From Winogradskyella sp. (lineage in GTDB: Bacteria; Bacteroidota; Bacteroidia; Flavobacteriales; Flavobacteriaceae), in NCBI RefSeq assembly GCF_016744625.1, contig NZ_JADGDZ010000011.1, positions 1 to 64,000 of the forward strand: a stretch of DNA of 64,000 nucleotides. The letters are read 5' to 3'. Positions 34,609 through 45,275 of this stretch are shown piece by piece. The notes under the pieces are model-generated. The model had not been told where the DNA came from, searched no databases, and saw nothing but the letters and a program-made list of their open reading frames with translations. Numbering within the stretch: the stretch's first letter is position 1; every line of letters begins with the position of its first letter. The translations under genes and the position numbers were made by a program.

Positions 34609-36522
34609 CTATTTTGTGTCCGGACCACCACTTACAATAATAAACTCTGAACGTCTGTTTAATTGACGTTCTTCATCTGTACACTTTGTACCACAATCTA
34701 TTTTTGGTTCAGTTTCACCTTTACCCATTCCTGAGATACGAGCTTCGTCAATACCTTTAGAGATAACATACTGAACTGTAGTTTTTGCTCTACGATCAGA
34801 AAGTCTCATGTTATATGGGCTAGAACCTATATAATCCGTATGTGATGTAGCATTAATTACAAGGTCTGGAAATTTGTTCATTATCTGTATAAGTTTGTCT
34901 AATTCAAAAGCAGCTTGAGCAGTAACATTAGATTTATCATATTCAAAATAGATAGGTGCTAATTCAATTTTATCAGCAACTATTAATTTTTCAATTGGAT
35001 CTAATGAAATTTGAACATTATTTTCTTCTTCGCTAGAACCTTTAACAGCTATTTTTTTACTATCGAATCCATCCATTAGGACTTCTAATTCTGAATCTTC
35101 TTCACATTCAACAATAAATTCAGCAACACCATCTGCATTAGTAGTTTTAGTAACAACTTTATTCCCTTCAGTATCATATAAAGAAACAGAAGCTCCACTT
35201 AATGGCTCACGAGTTTTATCATCTAAAACAGTAGCTGCAATTAACACATCACAAAGCGGTTGTAACTTTTTAAAGGCATAAACATCATCACTACCTTTAC
35301 CACCATCTCTGTTAGATGATACAAAACCTTCTTCAGAATCTTCATCAATAGTAAATGCAAAATCATCACCGTTACTGTTAATAGGAATACCAACATTTCT
35401 AATTGGTGCTATTTTACCATCAATTTCTTTAGTGTAAAACACATCCATTCCACCAAGGCCTAAATGGCCATTAGAAGAAAAATAAAGTGTATTTGTATTA
35501 CTAATATAAGGGAACATTTCTTGTCCTTCAGTATTTACTTTTTGACCCATATTTTGTGGTTCACCTAGTGTTCCATCAGAGTTTATTGCAGCTTTATATA
35601 TATCAAAATCACCAAAACCACCTGGCATATTAGAAGCGAAGTATAATGTATTACCATCAGAACTTACAGATGGGTTCTTTACTGAATAATTTTCACTGTT
35701 AATAGCTAAGTTTTCTACAGTATCCCAATCACCACCTAGTTTGGTCGCCTTAAAAAGATATAATTGGCTAAATCGCGTTTTATTTAAAGAGTCTTTCTGA
35801 AAAACTTTTTCAAAATAACTCTCTCTAGAAAAATACATGGTTTTTCCATCTGGAGTAAATGACACTAATCCTTCATGAAATTTAGTATTAATCTTATCGT
35901 TTGCCATAGTGGCTGCTTGATATGTACCGTCTGAGTTTTTAGACATTGTATAGATGTCTAAGAACGGCTGATCATTCCAACCATAAGTTTTACGATTATC
36001 ATTACGACCAGATGTAATATATAATTTTCCATCGTGAACTGTACCGCCAAAATCCGATTGCTCAGAGTTGAATTCTGCGTTCTGAACATTGAATTTCTTT
36101 CCTTGTTCTAATATTTTAGGAAGGTAATTAGGGTTGTTTTTATATGCTGAAGCTCTATGATCCGATGGACGCATAGATGCAAAACGATCCATTTGTTGGT
36201 TCGATAATTCATATTTACCGTTTGCTTTAAGCATTTGAGAGTACTTATAAACCATTTCTGGGTTATCTGAAGACTCAAGAGCTTTTGCATACCAACGTTC
36301 GGCTTCTACAGTATTAAAAATATTGTAATAGCTTTCTGCTAGTTGACTGTAAACGTAAGTGTCACCTTTTCCGTTTTCTATAAGTTTATTATAGCTTTCA
36401 GCAGCTTTAACAAATTCATATCTTGAAAATTGTTTATCCGCTTTTTTAGTAGCTGTGTTCTGAGCAGTTAAGCATAAGCTACTCATCAACGTAATAAATA
36501 ATAATGTTTTTAAGTTTTTCAT
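34609..36522 (-). CDS. OmpA-family protein with TPR, PD40 and carboxypeptidase-regulatory-like domains
   Basis: 637 residues. Signal peptide (to LTAQ), TPR-like helices (about 25-110), a PD40 beta-propeller (about 150-410; for example SFTPDGKTMYFSRES, SVSSDGNTLYFASNMPGGFGDFDIY, NTNTLYFSSNGHLGLGGMDVFY), a CarboxypepD_reg-like beta-sandwich (about 425-510) and an OmpA domain (IYFEYDKSNVTAQAAFELDKL to the end). In Bacteroidota this architecture goes with PorP/SprF-type proteins and T9SS cargo, where it may anchor the complex to peptidoglycan. Third gene of the operon. Confidence 0.87.
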   Translation of the reverse strand: MKNLKTLLFITLMSSLCLTAQNTATKKADKQFSRYEFVKAAESYNKLIENGKGDTYVYSQLAESYYNIFNTVEAERWYAKALESSDNPEMVYKYSQMLKANGKYELSNQQMDRFASMRPSDHRASAYKNNPNYLPKILEQGKKFNVQNAEFNSEQSDFGGTVHDGKLYITSGRNDNRKTYGWNDQPFLDIYTMSKNSDGTYQAATMANDKINTKFHEGLVSFTPDGKTMYFSRESYFEKVFQKDSLNKTRFSQLYLFKATKLGGDWDTVENLAINSENYSVKNPSVSSDGNTLYFASNMPGGFGDFDIYKAAINSDGTLGEPQNMGQKVNTEGQEMFPYISNTNTLYFSSNGHLGLGGMDVFYTKEIDGKIAPIRNVGIPINSNGDDFAFTIDEDSEEGFVSSNRDGGKGSDDVYAFKKLQPLCDVLIAATVLDDKTREPLSGASVSLYDTEGNKVVTKTTNADGVAEFIVECEEDSELEVLMDGFDSKKIAVKGSSEEENNVQISLDPIEKLIVADKIELAPIYFEYDKSNVTAQAAFELDKLIQIMNKFPDLVINATSHTDYIGSSPYNMRLSDRRAKTTVQYVISKGIDEARISGMGKGETEPKIDCGTKCTDEERQLNRRSEFIIVSGGPDTK

Positions 36523-36542
36523 AATGGGTTTAGCTTAGCTGA

Positions 36543-37451
36543 TTAAAAGTATCTTGGTGAACGAGAAACACGTTTTGGAAAATTAAGGTCAAATAATAAC
36601 ATGACCTCATGTGATGCAGGCGCATATGCCTTTATATCTGATGATACAGCGTCATAAGCATATCCAATTCTTACCGCTGGCGATAGATTGAAATTGATTA
36701 ACCCAGAAAATGAATCATCTAACCTATATGAAGCGCCTATTTCAAATTTCTTGAAAAATCGAGCATTTACGTTAACATCGAAAGACGTTGGTGCATCAAA
36801 TGCAGATTTAACCATAAATGAAGGCTTCAATTCTGTGTTTGGTGATAGATCAAAAACATAACCACCTGTAAAGAAGTAATGTTGCGTTTCTGACCCTATT
36901 TTAAAACCATTAGCATCTAAATGTACTGATGATAAAAGGTTTGGGACAGATAAGGCGACATAATACTTATTGGTGTAATAAAAGAAGCCAGCACCTATAT
37001 TTGGTGTTGTCTCATTTATATTATTTTGAAAGAAAGGATCATCTTCATCAATAATATCTATATCTGTTAAACCAATATCGTGAAAAGTTGCACCGGCTTT
37101 AACTCCAAATGCCAAACGATGTTCACCACCTAATCTCAAAGTGTAAGAAATATCGGCATAGAGATTAGTTTCCCTAACAGGACCAATTTGATCTGCAATA
37201 ACCGACATACCTAAGCCAAGATTATTACCAATAGGCGAATGTCCAAAAAACGTTCCTGTTATTGGTCCGCCATCAATATTAGTCCACTGATTTCTGTACA
37301 ATAATCCAAAAGAAAGATTTTCTCTTGAACCTGCATAGGCAGGATTAATGATATTCATATTATACATGTACTGTGTGTACTGAGGGTCTTGTTGTGCATG
37401 CGTTTGGAATGCCAAAAGTAATAAAACCGCTATAATAGAGAGTTTTTTCAT
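36543..37451 (-). CDS. PorP/SprF-family type IX secretion membrane protein
   Basis: 302 residues: signal peptide (to HAQ), then the family N-terminus DPQYTQYMYNMNIINPAYAGSRE, followed by a beta-barrel-like body with alternating hydrophobic strands (TGTFFGHSPIGNNLGLGM, IGAGFFYYTNKYYVALSVPNLL). PorP/SprF proteins help deliver or hold type B T9SS cargo at the cell surface. It lies between the giant cargo gene and the OmpA gene, with 26- and 20-base gaps. Confidence 0.93.
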   Translation of the reverse strand: MKKLSIIAVLLLLAFQTHAQQDPQYTQYMYNMNIINPAYAGSRENLSFGLLYRNQWTNIDGGPITGTFFGHSPIGNNLGLGMSVIADQIGPVRETNLYADISYTLRLGGEHRLAFGVKAGATFHDIGLTDIDIIDEDDPFFQNNINETTPNIGAGFFYYTNKYYVALSVPNLLSSVHLDANGFKIGSETQHYFFTGGYVFDLSPNTELKPSFMVKSAFDAPTSFDVNVNARFFKKFEIGASYRLDDSFSGLINFNLSPAVRIGYAYDAVSSDIKAYAPASHEVMLLFDLNFPKRVSRSPRYF

Positions 37452-37477
37452 TATAATAAGTTGATTCAGTTAGTTGA

Positions 37478-40400
37478 TTATTTGTTAATGTATATCCAAG
37501 CGCTACGTGTCTTCGTACCACCTTCATATTCCATAGTATAGAAATAGGTTCCTACAGGAAGCTCTTTACCATCGTTGGTTTGTCCCTCCCATTCATTAGT
37601 GTAATTTGTTTTTGAATACACAAGAGTTCCATTTCTATTAAATATTTCGAGTTTAGTAACACCGTAACTACTTAAGTCGAAAGTTTGGTTATACATATCA
37701 CCATTTGGCGATATACCTTGCGGAATTACGCAAGTAGGTAATTCAATTACAGTTGTATTAATAGGTGCATTACACGTAATAGTAGAATCGTTAAATTCTA
37801 TAAGTGCACTATATTCACCAGCCTCAAGTACAGAAGACAATAATAAACCAGATTCACCTGGAATAAGAACATTATCTAAGAACCACTGGATGCTTACTTG
37901 GTCTACTGTAAAGTTTGAAGGAATTATTCCTATTTCTACAGGGACTGTTGCATTAGGGCATACTTCATAATCATATTGAGGATCAAAAGTAGCTAGTGGC
38001 AAAATGTTAACCTCTAAGTTAAAAGATGTTGTTTCGTAACAACCAGTAACAGTATCTTCTACCCTTATAAAGATAGCTTCACCACTACTTGAATATGTAG
38101 TTGTTAAAGCACCTGCGTCATTATTAGCATCATCTTGCGAAGTATGATAAGTTATTTCTATATCTGCTACTGTTGAAACTTCATCATTAATTGATGCTAA
38201 ATCAAATTCTGTTGTACCATCAACATTACCATCTGTATCATCACAAACAATAAAGTTTGCGGGTTGGTTGGCTAAAGGTCGAGGGTTTACAACAAGTTCT
38301 ACATCAACTAATTGACGACAGCCTAAGTAGTTATCATTAGCAGCGTCTGTATCTTCAACTCGCATTATTAGTGTTTCACCTGCAGAGTTATAGAGTGATG
38401 CTACAGCATTCTGAGCTTGATTTGCGTCAGTAATGTTTGTGTAGTATGTGATAGTGAAATCAGTACCTAAACCTAATGAGGTTGACAAAGCATCTAAATC
38501 AAAGTCTTCAACACCATCACTTCCAGGACCGTCACATAATGTAATATTTTGAGGGTCGATAGAATCTGTGTCGTCATAGAAATTGATTTCTACCAATGCA
38601 GAAAAATACAGTTCAGTCTGGTCACAAATTCCACCTAGTACTTGCGCTTGGTACGTGCCAGATTCTGTTACAGTTAAAGTTGGCATGTCATAATCTGGGA
38701 TTGCAAAACCATCCATATACCAAACAACTTCATCAACATCGTAGAATGTACTTGCTTCTAAAAGCACGCTATCAAAACCACAATAATTAAAAATTTCATC
38801 TGGTGTTGCTAGGTCTTCTACATCATCATCAACTACTCCTCCTTCAAGTTCTAGGACCACGTCACAAACTACGCTACAATTAGTTCCGTCTGGCGGGCCA
38901 GAGTCTTGTGTAAATGTGTAAGTTCCAGCTACTTGTGAGAAATTGGTTATTAGGATAATATATGTTGAATTTGCAGGAACGCCAGTAAGTGTAATTGTTT
39001 CTGAAAATGTAGGCGAAAAACTACAGTCTACAATATTTTCAGTAAGCAATTGTGCACAAGAAGATTCTTGATCTACAAATGGACCCCAAACCATAAAATC
39101 TATATCTAACGGAGCTCCACCAGCATCTGTTTGCTCTAAAGTAAATACATAATCACCTGCATCATCAAATACAATCGTATTCCACTGTGGATCTGGTTGA
39201 GATCCTAGACAGTCGTAATCTAAAAACGGAGGTGCTACATCCTCACTAACAATACTAGTGTATTGTATGTCTGGATCGGCACAAATAGGTAAAGCGTCAT
39301 AACAAAATGTTGGATTGAATGTACTTATACAAAGATCAAAAGTACTGGTCTCAGCATTTACACCAGCAGAAAAGACTCTAACATAATAGGTGTTACCCAC
39401 AATTAAAGCAGGTGTAAGACTAGCATCGTCATCAGAGCAATATACTTCAGTAAGACTACCACAAGTACCTTCATAAAGCGCGTGATCTAAATTAAAGGTT
39501 CCACCAGCTATGTTTTGTATAGCAATAATTTGTTGTTCTCCAATAGCCGTAAATTCAAACCAGACATCATCGTCAGGTGATCCGCCACAGCTACCAGTCG
39601 GTACACTAGAACTAGTTGCTGCTAATATTGTTCCAGGATTTACAGTATCACATTCCTGATCAGGATTTACAAAAGCTACAATTGCATCAATACACTCGTC
39701 GTTTGCTGGAGGACAAGCTAAAACTTCAAAGGTATCACTACTAATAACACAATTATTGTCTTGTTCATTTGTAACAAATACTTTTACAGTAGTAGGAAAT
39801 GGAAATGGGCCTACTTGATACGTTCCTGTTGCCATGGCTTGTACAGTGTTAGTATCTACATTATTAGAAAGTTCTAAAGAATTAGCATCACCTAAACTGA
39901 TTACATTAACGTCGATAAAAAATTGATCGCTACCACAATCTGGAACAACTGTAAAGTCTGCTTCAGGTATTGTACATGTTAATGCTTGAATATTAACGGT
40001 AAAATCTAATGTTACTCCAAATGTTCCATTATAACAAGGATCTGGTACAACTTGATTAAAGTCAGCACCACTAATTCTCATTCTGTGTTCACCAATAGGT
40101 GCAGTTATAGGTAGTGTAAATGCTCCTGCTAATAAATGAGGGTTATTACCTCCTGGGGAATTTCCTTGGTAAATTACTTCGGTATCATCAAAGATTAAAT
40201 CATCGTTAAAATCTATCCATATATTAGTATCATATGTAAATTGATGCCCGTAAAGGACTTCGAAGTCTGTTTGAATTTCCTGAAACACATTAACTATAGT
40301 ACTAGTATGATTCTCATAAGTAACATCTCCTAGAGTTGGAAAATCAGTAATACCAATAGTTGTATTTAAAACGCCATTACCATCAATTGTTGGCATTGAT

Positions 40401-42757
40401 TCGCAATAGCCAGTAAAAAAGCTACCAGGACCAGCAAAAGAACTTAAGTTAGTTGGGTCGCAAATAGCCTGAACATAAAATTCATAATCAGTATCTGGAT
40501 TTAAACCTGTTAACACGAAAGGGTTTGTTGTTACATCTGCTTCAACAGTACCTGTACCTAAAGCAAAACCGGTTGGACCGTATTCTATATTCCATGAAGT
40601 TGCAGTTCCAGCTTCTGTCCAACTTACTTCAGTAGAAGTTAAAGATAAATTCGTAGCCGCTAAATCTGCTGGCTCTGCACAAGTTGGGATACCTCTAACA
40701 CGGAAATTATCTACAAAAACTTCATTATCAGCTGCATCATCAACAGCACCTTCCGAACCTAAAATTCCAAATTGAACTGTCATCCCTCCATAAGCAGTTA
40801 AATCTACAACAGGATGCTCTCCTGCTGCGTCTACTACTGATGTACTATCATAAGTTAATAGAGGAGTCCATGTTGCACCATTATCTGTAGTGATTAATAA
40901 TTGAACGATATCATCTGACCCTAAAGTACCAGCAGTTGTGCTGCTACCAAATTGCATAATACCAAAATCAAACTCAACTTGAAAAGGACCACCTGTTAAA
41001 TCGAATTGTGGGGAAAGAAGCCAATCACTTTTTGCAGCTAGCCATAGATTAATACTATAAGCACCATCTCCAGCTCCAATATTTAAAAATTCATCTGCAT
41101 TCCAAGAACCTGCTCCCAAATCGCCTGGGCCAGTTGTAGCATCTCCACTATCAGCTTCATTCCAACAATTAGGAATTATCGTTGTAAAATTTTCTATATA
41201 ATCTGGGACGAATACATCACATAGCGTTGTAAATGTAAATGGACCTGAAAAATCACTTGTATCTCCGCCACCACAATCTGCCTGAACATAAAAGTCGTAG
41301 CTAGTACTAGCCATAAGACCAGTCACTGTATATGGATTAGAAACACCAGTTGTAGTTGGTGTGCCAGTTGGTACATCACCATTTGGTACAACTTCTACAT
41401 TCCATGTTGTAGCTGTTCCATTTTCTGTCCACCCTAAATCAGCTCCATCTAATGTTACAACTGTTGCCGTTAAATCTATTGGAAATGTACATGATGGTCC
41501 TTCTTCTATACACACATCAGCTGTTCCGTTTTGAACATCACTCCATATTACGGCTACATAAGTGTTACCTGGAGTAAGACCTCCAATTATATCAGAACTT
41601 TCACCAGCATCAAAAGTATTATTTTCACAAGTTCCTATTGTTGCACCACCACAAGCATCTAAAACCTCTAAACCAATACCATTAGCTGCACCACCAAAAT
41701 TAAAAGTTACAGAACCTACTGCAGGAGCTGTAAAACTTACCCAATAACCAAAATCACCAAACCCATCACAAGAAGCAGTCTCGCCATTCGCTTGAAGATC
41801 TTCCGCTATACTAAAATCAAATGTTGTAGGTGTTGCCGTATCACAATCAGCTTCAACAGTCATAGCAAAAGCAGCAGCACAAGTGCCACCTGGTGTTGCA
41901 GTAACAAAATTAAAAGGACCAATAAGGTTTGATGTACCCGAACCACCACAATCTGATAGAACATAGAAATCATATGATGTACCAGCTGTTAAACCTGTTA
42001 AGCTATAAGTTGTAGTTGTAAGACCAGAAATTGTAGTTCCAGTACCAAGAGTAAAACCAGCAGTTCCCCATTCAATATCCCAAAGTGTAGCAGAACCTGT
42101 TTCTGTCCATTGTAAATCAGCACTAATCTCCATAACATTTGCAACAGTCAGCATATCTGGATCTGGACACGTAGGAGGAGTTTGTGATGTTATTGTTGGT
42201 GCATCAAAACAGAAACCCCATTCGTAAGCCGCACCACCTGCACCACCATCATCTAAAAATGATATTCTATATTGAAAACCAGATAATTGTGTAGCGGTAA
42301 AACCAGCAATATTTAATTGATTACTTGTAAAAGCATCCCTTCCTCCATTACAAAAATTGTCAAAAGGTTGATCGGCAGAAGCGACAAATTGCTGCCAAGT
42401 AACCCAAGTACTAGAATCTGCATCCCAATATTCTAAATTTAGAGTATCATCTAAATCATTATAGGTGTAATCTACATCTAAAAATAGCCATGTTTCTCCA
42501 GCTGTAAATGCAGCAGAAAGATCAATTATAGGAGATTCTGCAGCGATATCATCATCACTTCCAGCACCAGCATCATCATCATCGAAAGCAAAATTAGTTG
42601 TTAATGTTGGGTCTGCTTCAAAAGCACCAGGATCAACGTTGTATGTTCCTGTAACTGTCCAATTGGTATTAGGCCATGCAGCAGGCTGATTTAAGACTTG
42701 AGCACTTAAAGAAAACGAAAAGCACAAAAGCAATAAAAATAGAGTAACTTTTTTCAT
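37478..42757 (-). CDS. Giant T9SS type B cargo protein with fibronectin III and GEVED-like domains
   Basis: 1759 residues with a signal peptide (to LSAQ, residue 20). Visible modules: an N-terminal jelly-roll-like region, three fibronectin type III repeats that each open with CxxPxxL and contain ATxWxxE...YDFYVxAxC (about 190-290, 420-510 and 690-780), pre-peptidase-like acidic sandwiches, a MAM/jelly-roll segment (about 515-690), and a GEVED-like module (IWIDFNDDLIFDDTEV). Ig-like repeats follow in the last third, and the gliding-motility-associated type B sorting domain closes the protein (IPQGISPNGDMYNQTFDLSSYG to WIYINK). It is probably a surface adhesin or shell protein delivered by T9SS with the PorP/SprF partner encoded next. 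Acidic and Cys-rich; no catalytic motif recognised. Confidence 0.88.
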   Translation of the reverse strand: MKKVTLFLLLLCFSFSLSAQVLNQPAAWPNTNWTVTGTYNVDPGAFEADPTLTTNFAFDDDDAGAGSDDDIAAESPIIDLSAAFTAGETWLFLDVDYTYNDLDDTLNLEYWDADSSTWVTWQQFVASADQPFDNFCNGGRDAFTSNQLNIAGFTATQLSGFQYRISFLDDGGAGGAAYEWGFCFDAPTITSQTPPTCPDPDMLTVANVMEISADLQWTETGSATLWDIEWGTAGFTLGTGTTISGLTTTTYSLTGLTAGTSYDFYVLSDCGGSGTSNLIGPFNFVTATPGGTCAAAFAMTVEADCDTATPTTFDFSIAEDLQANGETASCDGFGDFGYWVSFTAPAVGSVTFNFGGAANGIGLEVLDACGGATIGTCENNTFDAGESSDIIGGLTPGNTYVAVIWSDVQNGTADVCIEEGPSCTFPIDLTATVVTLDGADLGWTENGTATTWNVEVVPNGDVPTGTPTTTGVSNPYTVTGLMASTSYDFYVQADCGGGDTSDFSGPFTFTTLCDVFVPDYIENFTTIIPNCWNEADSGDATTGPGDLGAGSWNADEFLNIGAGDGAYSINLWLAAKSDWLLSPQFDLTGGPFQVEFDFGIMQFGSSTTAGTLGSDDIVQLLITTDNGATWTPLLTYDSTSVVDAAGEHPVVDLTAYGGMTVQFGILGSEGAVDDAADNEVFVDNFRVRGIPTCAEPADLAATNLSLTSTEVSWTEAGTATSWNIEYGPTGFALGTGTVEADVTTNPFVLTGLNPDTDYEFYVQAICDPTNLSSFAGPGSFFTGYCESMPTIDGNGVLNTTIGITDFPTLGDVTYENHTSTIVNVFQEIQTDFEVLYGHQFTYDTNIWIDFNDDLIFDDTEVIYQGNSPGGNNPHLLAGAFTLPITAPIGEHRMRISGADFNQVVPDPCYNGTFGVTLDFTVNIQALTCTIPEADFTVVPDCGSDQFFIDVNVISLGDANSLELSNNVDTNTVQAMATGTYQVGPFPFPTTVKVFVTNEQDNNCVISSDTFEVLACPPANDECIDAIVAFVNPDQECDTVNPGTILAATSSSVPTGSCGGSPDDDVWFEFTAIGEQQIIAIQNIAGGTFNLDHALYEGTCGSLTEVYCSDDDASLTPALIVGNTYYVRVFSAGVNAETSTFDLCISTFNPTFCYDALPICADPDIQYTSIVSEDVAPPFLDYDCLGSQPDPQWNTIVFDDAGDYVFTLEQTDAGGAPLDIDFMVWGPFVDQESSCAQLLTENIVDCSFSPTFSETITLTGVPANSTYIILITNFSQVAGTYTFTQDSGPPDGTNCSVVCDVVLELEGGVVDDDVEDLATPDEIFNYCGFDSVLLEASTFYDVDEVVWYMDGFAIPDYDMPTLTVTESGTYQAQVLGGICDQTELYFSALVEINFYDDTDSIDPQNITLCDGPGSDGVEDFDLDALSTSLGLGTDFTITYYTNITDANQAQNAVASLYNSAGETLIMRVEDTDAANDNYLGCRQLVDVELVVNPRPLANQPANFIVCDDTDGNVDGTTEFDLASINDEVSTVADIEITYHTSQDDANNDAGALTTTYSSSGEAIFIRVEDTVTGCYETTSFNLEVNILPLATFDPQYDYEVCPNATVPVEIGIIPSNFTVDQVSIQWFLDNVLIPGESGLLLSSVLEAGEYSALIEFNDSTITCNAPINTTVIELPTCVIPQGISPNGDMYNQTFDLSSYGVTKLEIFNRNGTLVYSKTNYTNEWEGQTNDGKELPVGTYFYTMEYEGGTKTRSAWIYINK

Positions 42758-42977
42758 TATTAATCGGTTTGTTAGAAATTATTTAGTCCCTTATAATACA
42801 CTGATTATAAGAGAATTGATTTATTAATTGTAATATGAGGCTTGGTTGGGCATTAGTTACGTTGGTTAGTCGTTTTTTTTACGCCCATTCGAATATATAA
42901 AAAATGCCTATTAACAAGATGTTAACAATGCTATAATAGATTAACTACCGTAATAATCGATAAAAGGTTTTTAATTT
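42758..42977. other. 220-base gap without recognised feature
   Basis: Upstream of the giant T9SS cargo gene and downstream of the endonuclease gene, both on the minus strand. A promoter for the T9SS operon must be here, but I see no clear TAnnTTTG. Confidence 0.4.
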
Positions 42978-43940
42978 TCACACCTTATTGGAAGGTTTAA
43001 ATTGAATGTAAACAGGAAAATGGTCACTGTAGCCTCCTTTATATTTTTTACCAACATAGGTTCTAAAAGGTTGTCCTTTATATTTACCATGATATTGGGT
43101 TAAAAATTTAGTATTAAAGACATCAGCATTATGAAAAGCTAAGGCAGAATTTTTAGCATCGAAAAAGTTAGTAGAAAATAGAATTTGATCAAATAAGTTC
43201 CACTGAAAATCATAGTTTTGACTTCCCTTATCGCGAGACCAAACAGTTTTAAAAGGATTATAAAGCTCGCTTTCTTTTTCCATCAAAGTGATGCTAGTAT
43301 TGTTAGGATTGTCATTAAAGTCACCCATAACCACAATTTTAGTATTAGGGTTTTCCTTTTTCAAGGTTTTAATTATAGAATTCACCTTGTTTGATGCAGT
43401 CAAACGTTTAAACTCAGTTTCCTTTTCTCCCTCCCTTCGAGACGACCAATGATTTACAATAATATTCAAAGATTCATTATGCAGAGTTCCTTGTACCAAA
43501 AGAATGTCTCTGGTATAATCTTGTTTTCCAGATTCATCTTGCATATATACAGAGAAAGCTTCAGAATTTTCAATTTTAAAAATATCGCTTTTATAAAGGA
43601 GTGCAACATCAATTCCTCTTTCATCTGAAGAATCATAATGTATATAACTATACTCCTCTTTAATTAGGTTTTTACTTCTTACCAAATCCGATAATACCTT
43701 TTTGTTTTCAACTTCAGCTAAACCTATTAGTACAGGAGCAATTTCAGTGTATTCTTCTCCAATTTTAGAAATTACAGACCCTAATTTTCTTAATTTATTT
43801 TGATAACGTTTTGATGTCCATCTTTTGGCTGATGTTGGTAGAAAATCGTCGTCATTGGTCTGAGGGTCATTTTCTATATCGAATAAATTTTCGATGTTAT
43901 AAAATGCAATTGTATAAGGAGTGTAGTTATTATTAGTCAT
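42978..43940 (-). CDS. Endonuclease/exonuclease/phosphatase-family protein
   Basis: 320 residues without a signal peptide. Catalytic-fold motifs: FYNIENLFD (N/E), GLAEVEN (metal Glu), HWSSRREGE (His), VVMGDFNDNP (D-x-N) and GGYSDHFPV (SDH). This is the DNase I/AP-endonuclease-like superfamily; substrates range from DNA to phospholipids and cannot be told here. Many Bacteroidota relatives are secreted, while this one appears cytoplasmic. Divergent from hflX. Confidence 0.87.
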   Translation of the reverse strand: MTNNNYTPYTIAFYNIENLFDIENDPQTNDDDFLPTSAKRWTSKRYQNKLRKLGSVISKIGEEYTEIAPVLIGLAEVENKKVLSDLVRSKNLIKEEYSYIHYDSSDERGIDVALLYKSDIFKIENSEAFSVYMQDESGKQDYTRDILLVQGTLHNESLNIIVNHWSSRREGEKETEFKRLTASNKVNSIIKTLKKENPNTKIVVMGDFNDNPNNTSITLMEKESELYNPFKTVWSRDKGSQNYDFQWNLFDQILFSTNFFDAKNSALAFHNADVFNTKFLTQYHGKYKGQPFRTYVGKKYKGGYSDHFPVYIQFKPSNKV

Positions 43941-43989
43941 GGCAATAAATATATGATTTTAAAACCTTATTCTAAATAATGCATTTGTT

Positions 43990-43997
43990 TAACTTTG
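43990..43997 (+). promoter_or_regulatory. -7 box of hflX
   Basis: TAACTTTG (TAnnTTTG) lies 15 bases before the ATG at 44013. It overlaps the in-frame ATG at 43995, which therefore cannot be the start. No -33 element is obvious. Confidence 0.45.
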
Positions 43998-44012
43998 TAC
44001 TTTAATTACTTT

Positions 44013-45224
44013 ATGATAGAAAAAAAAGATATAGCATTAGAGAAAGTTGTTTTAATAGGTGTTATTACACAAAGCCAAGACGAAGAAACATCTAAGGAAT
44101 ACTTAGATGAATTGGAGTTTTTGACCTTTACTGCAGGTGGTGAAGTTATAAAACGCTATACTCAGAAAATGGCAATGCCAAATCCCAAAACTTTTATAGG
44201 TACAGGAAAGATGGATGATGTAATGCATTATGTTAAAGACAATGACATTGGTACTGTAATTTTTGATGATGAATTAACTCCTGCACAAGAACGTAATATT
44301 AGTAAAATACTTAATTGTAAGATATTAGATAGAACCAATCTAATCTTAGATATTTTTGCGCAACGTGCGCAAACCAGTTATGCAAGGACTCAGGTAGAAT
44401 TAGCACAATGTGAATATTTGTTGCCACGACTAAAAGGAATGTGGACACACCTCGAAAGACAAAAAGGTGGTATTGGTATGCGTGGACCTGGAGAAACAGA
44501 AATAGAAACTGATAGACGAATTGTCCGCGATAAAATTTCATTATTAAAAACTAAGATTAAAACCATTGATAAACAAATGGCTGTGCAACGTGGTAATCGT
44601 GGTAAAATGGTACGTGTTGCATTAGTAGGTTATACCAATGTTGGGAAATCGACTTTAATGAATGTGATTAGCAAGAGCAAAGTTTTTGCAGAGAATAAAC
44701 TTTTCGCCACATTAGATACTACAGTTAGAAAAGTAGTTATTGGGAATTTGCCATTTTTAGTGAGTGATACTGTAGGGTTTATTAGAAAATTGCCTACACA
44801 ATTGGTTGAATCTTTTAAAAGTACGCTTGATGAAGTTAGAGAAGCGGATCTTTTACTTCATGTGGTTGATATATCTCATTCTAATTTTGAAGAACATATA
44901 GATTCTGTAAATCAGATTTTAGATGAAATAGAAAGTAGGGATAAGCCAACCATTATGGTGTTTAATAAAATTGATGCTTATGAAGCAGAACCGTTTGACG
45001 AAGAAGATCTAATAGTTGAAAAAACTGAAGCTAACTACAGTATTGAAGAATGGAAAAAAACATGGATGGCTAGAGTAGGTAATAATGCGTTGTTTATATC
45101 TGCATTAAACAAAGAAAACCTAGATGAATTTAGAAAACGAGTTTATAAGGAGGTAAGAGAAATACACGTGACACGTTTTCCATATAACCACTTTCTCTAT
45201 CCAGACGTTGAGGATATTGAATAA
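44013..45224 (+). CDS. hflX: Ribosome-associated GTPase HflX
   Basis: 403 residues from the ATG at 44013. The N-terminal HflX domain includes FIGTGKMDDV and DRTNLILDIFAQRAQTSYARTQVELAQ. The glycine-rich linker RQKGGIGMRGPGETEIETDRR precedes the G domain: G1 GYTNVGKST (near 206), G3 DTVGFI, G4 FNKID, G5 ISAL. HflX splits stalled or heat-damaged ribosomes. Start 43995 is rejected because it overlaps the -7 box. A strong bidirectional terminator follows. Confidence 0.94.
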   Translation: MIEKKDIALEKVVLIGVITQSQDEETSKEYLDELEFLTFTAGGEVIKRYTQKMAMPNPKTFIGTGKMDDVMHYVKDNDIGTVIFDDELTPAQERNISKILNCKILDRTNLILDIFAQRAQTSYARTQVELAQCEYLLPRLKGMWTHLERQKGGIGMRGPGETEIETDRRIVRDKISLLKTKIKTIDKQMAVQRGNRGKMVRVALVGYTNVGKSTLMNVISKSKVFAENKLFATLDTTVRKVVIGNLPFLVSDTVGFIRKLPTQLVESFKSTLDEVREADLLLHVVDISHSNFEEHIDSVNQILDEIESRDKPTIMVFNKIDAYEAEPFDEEDLIVEKTEANYSIEEWKKTWMARVGNNALFISALNKENLDEFRKRVYKEVREIHVTRFPYNHFLYPDVEDIE

Positions 45225-45259
45225 AAAAAGAGGTCTAAATTTTAGACCTCTTTTTTTTT
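45221..45259. terminator. Bidirectional terminator between hflX and the DUF3078 gene
   Basis: A long stem AAAAGAGGTCTAAA / TTTAGACCTCTTTT with A/T runs on both sides (T-run on either strand), placed between two convergent stops. Confidence 0.88.
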
Positions 45260-45275
45260 AAAATACTTTTTTTTA

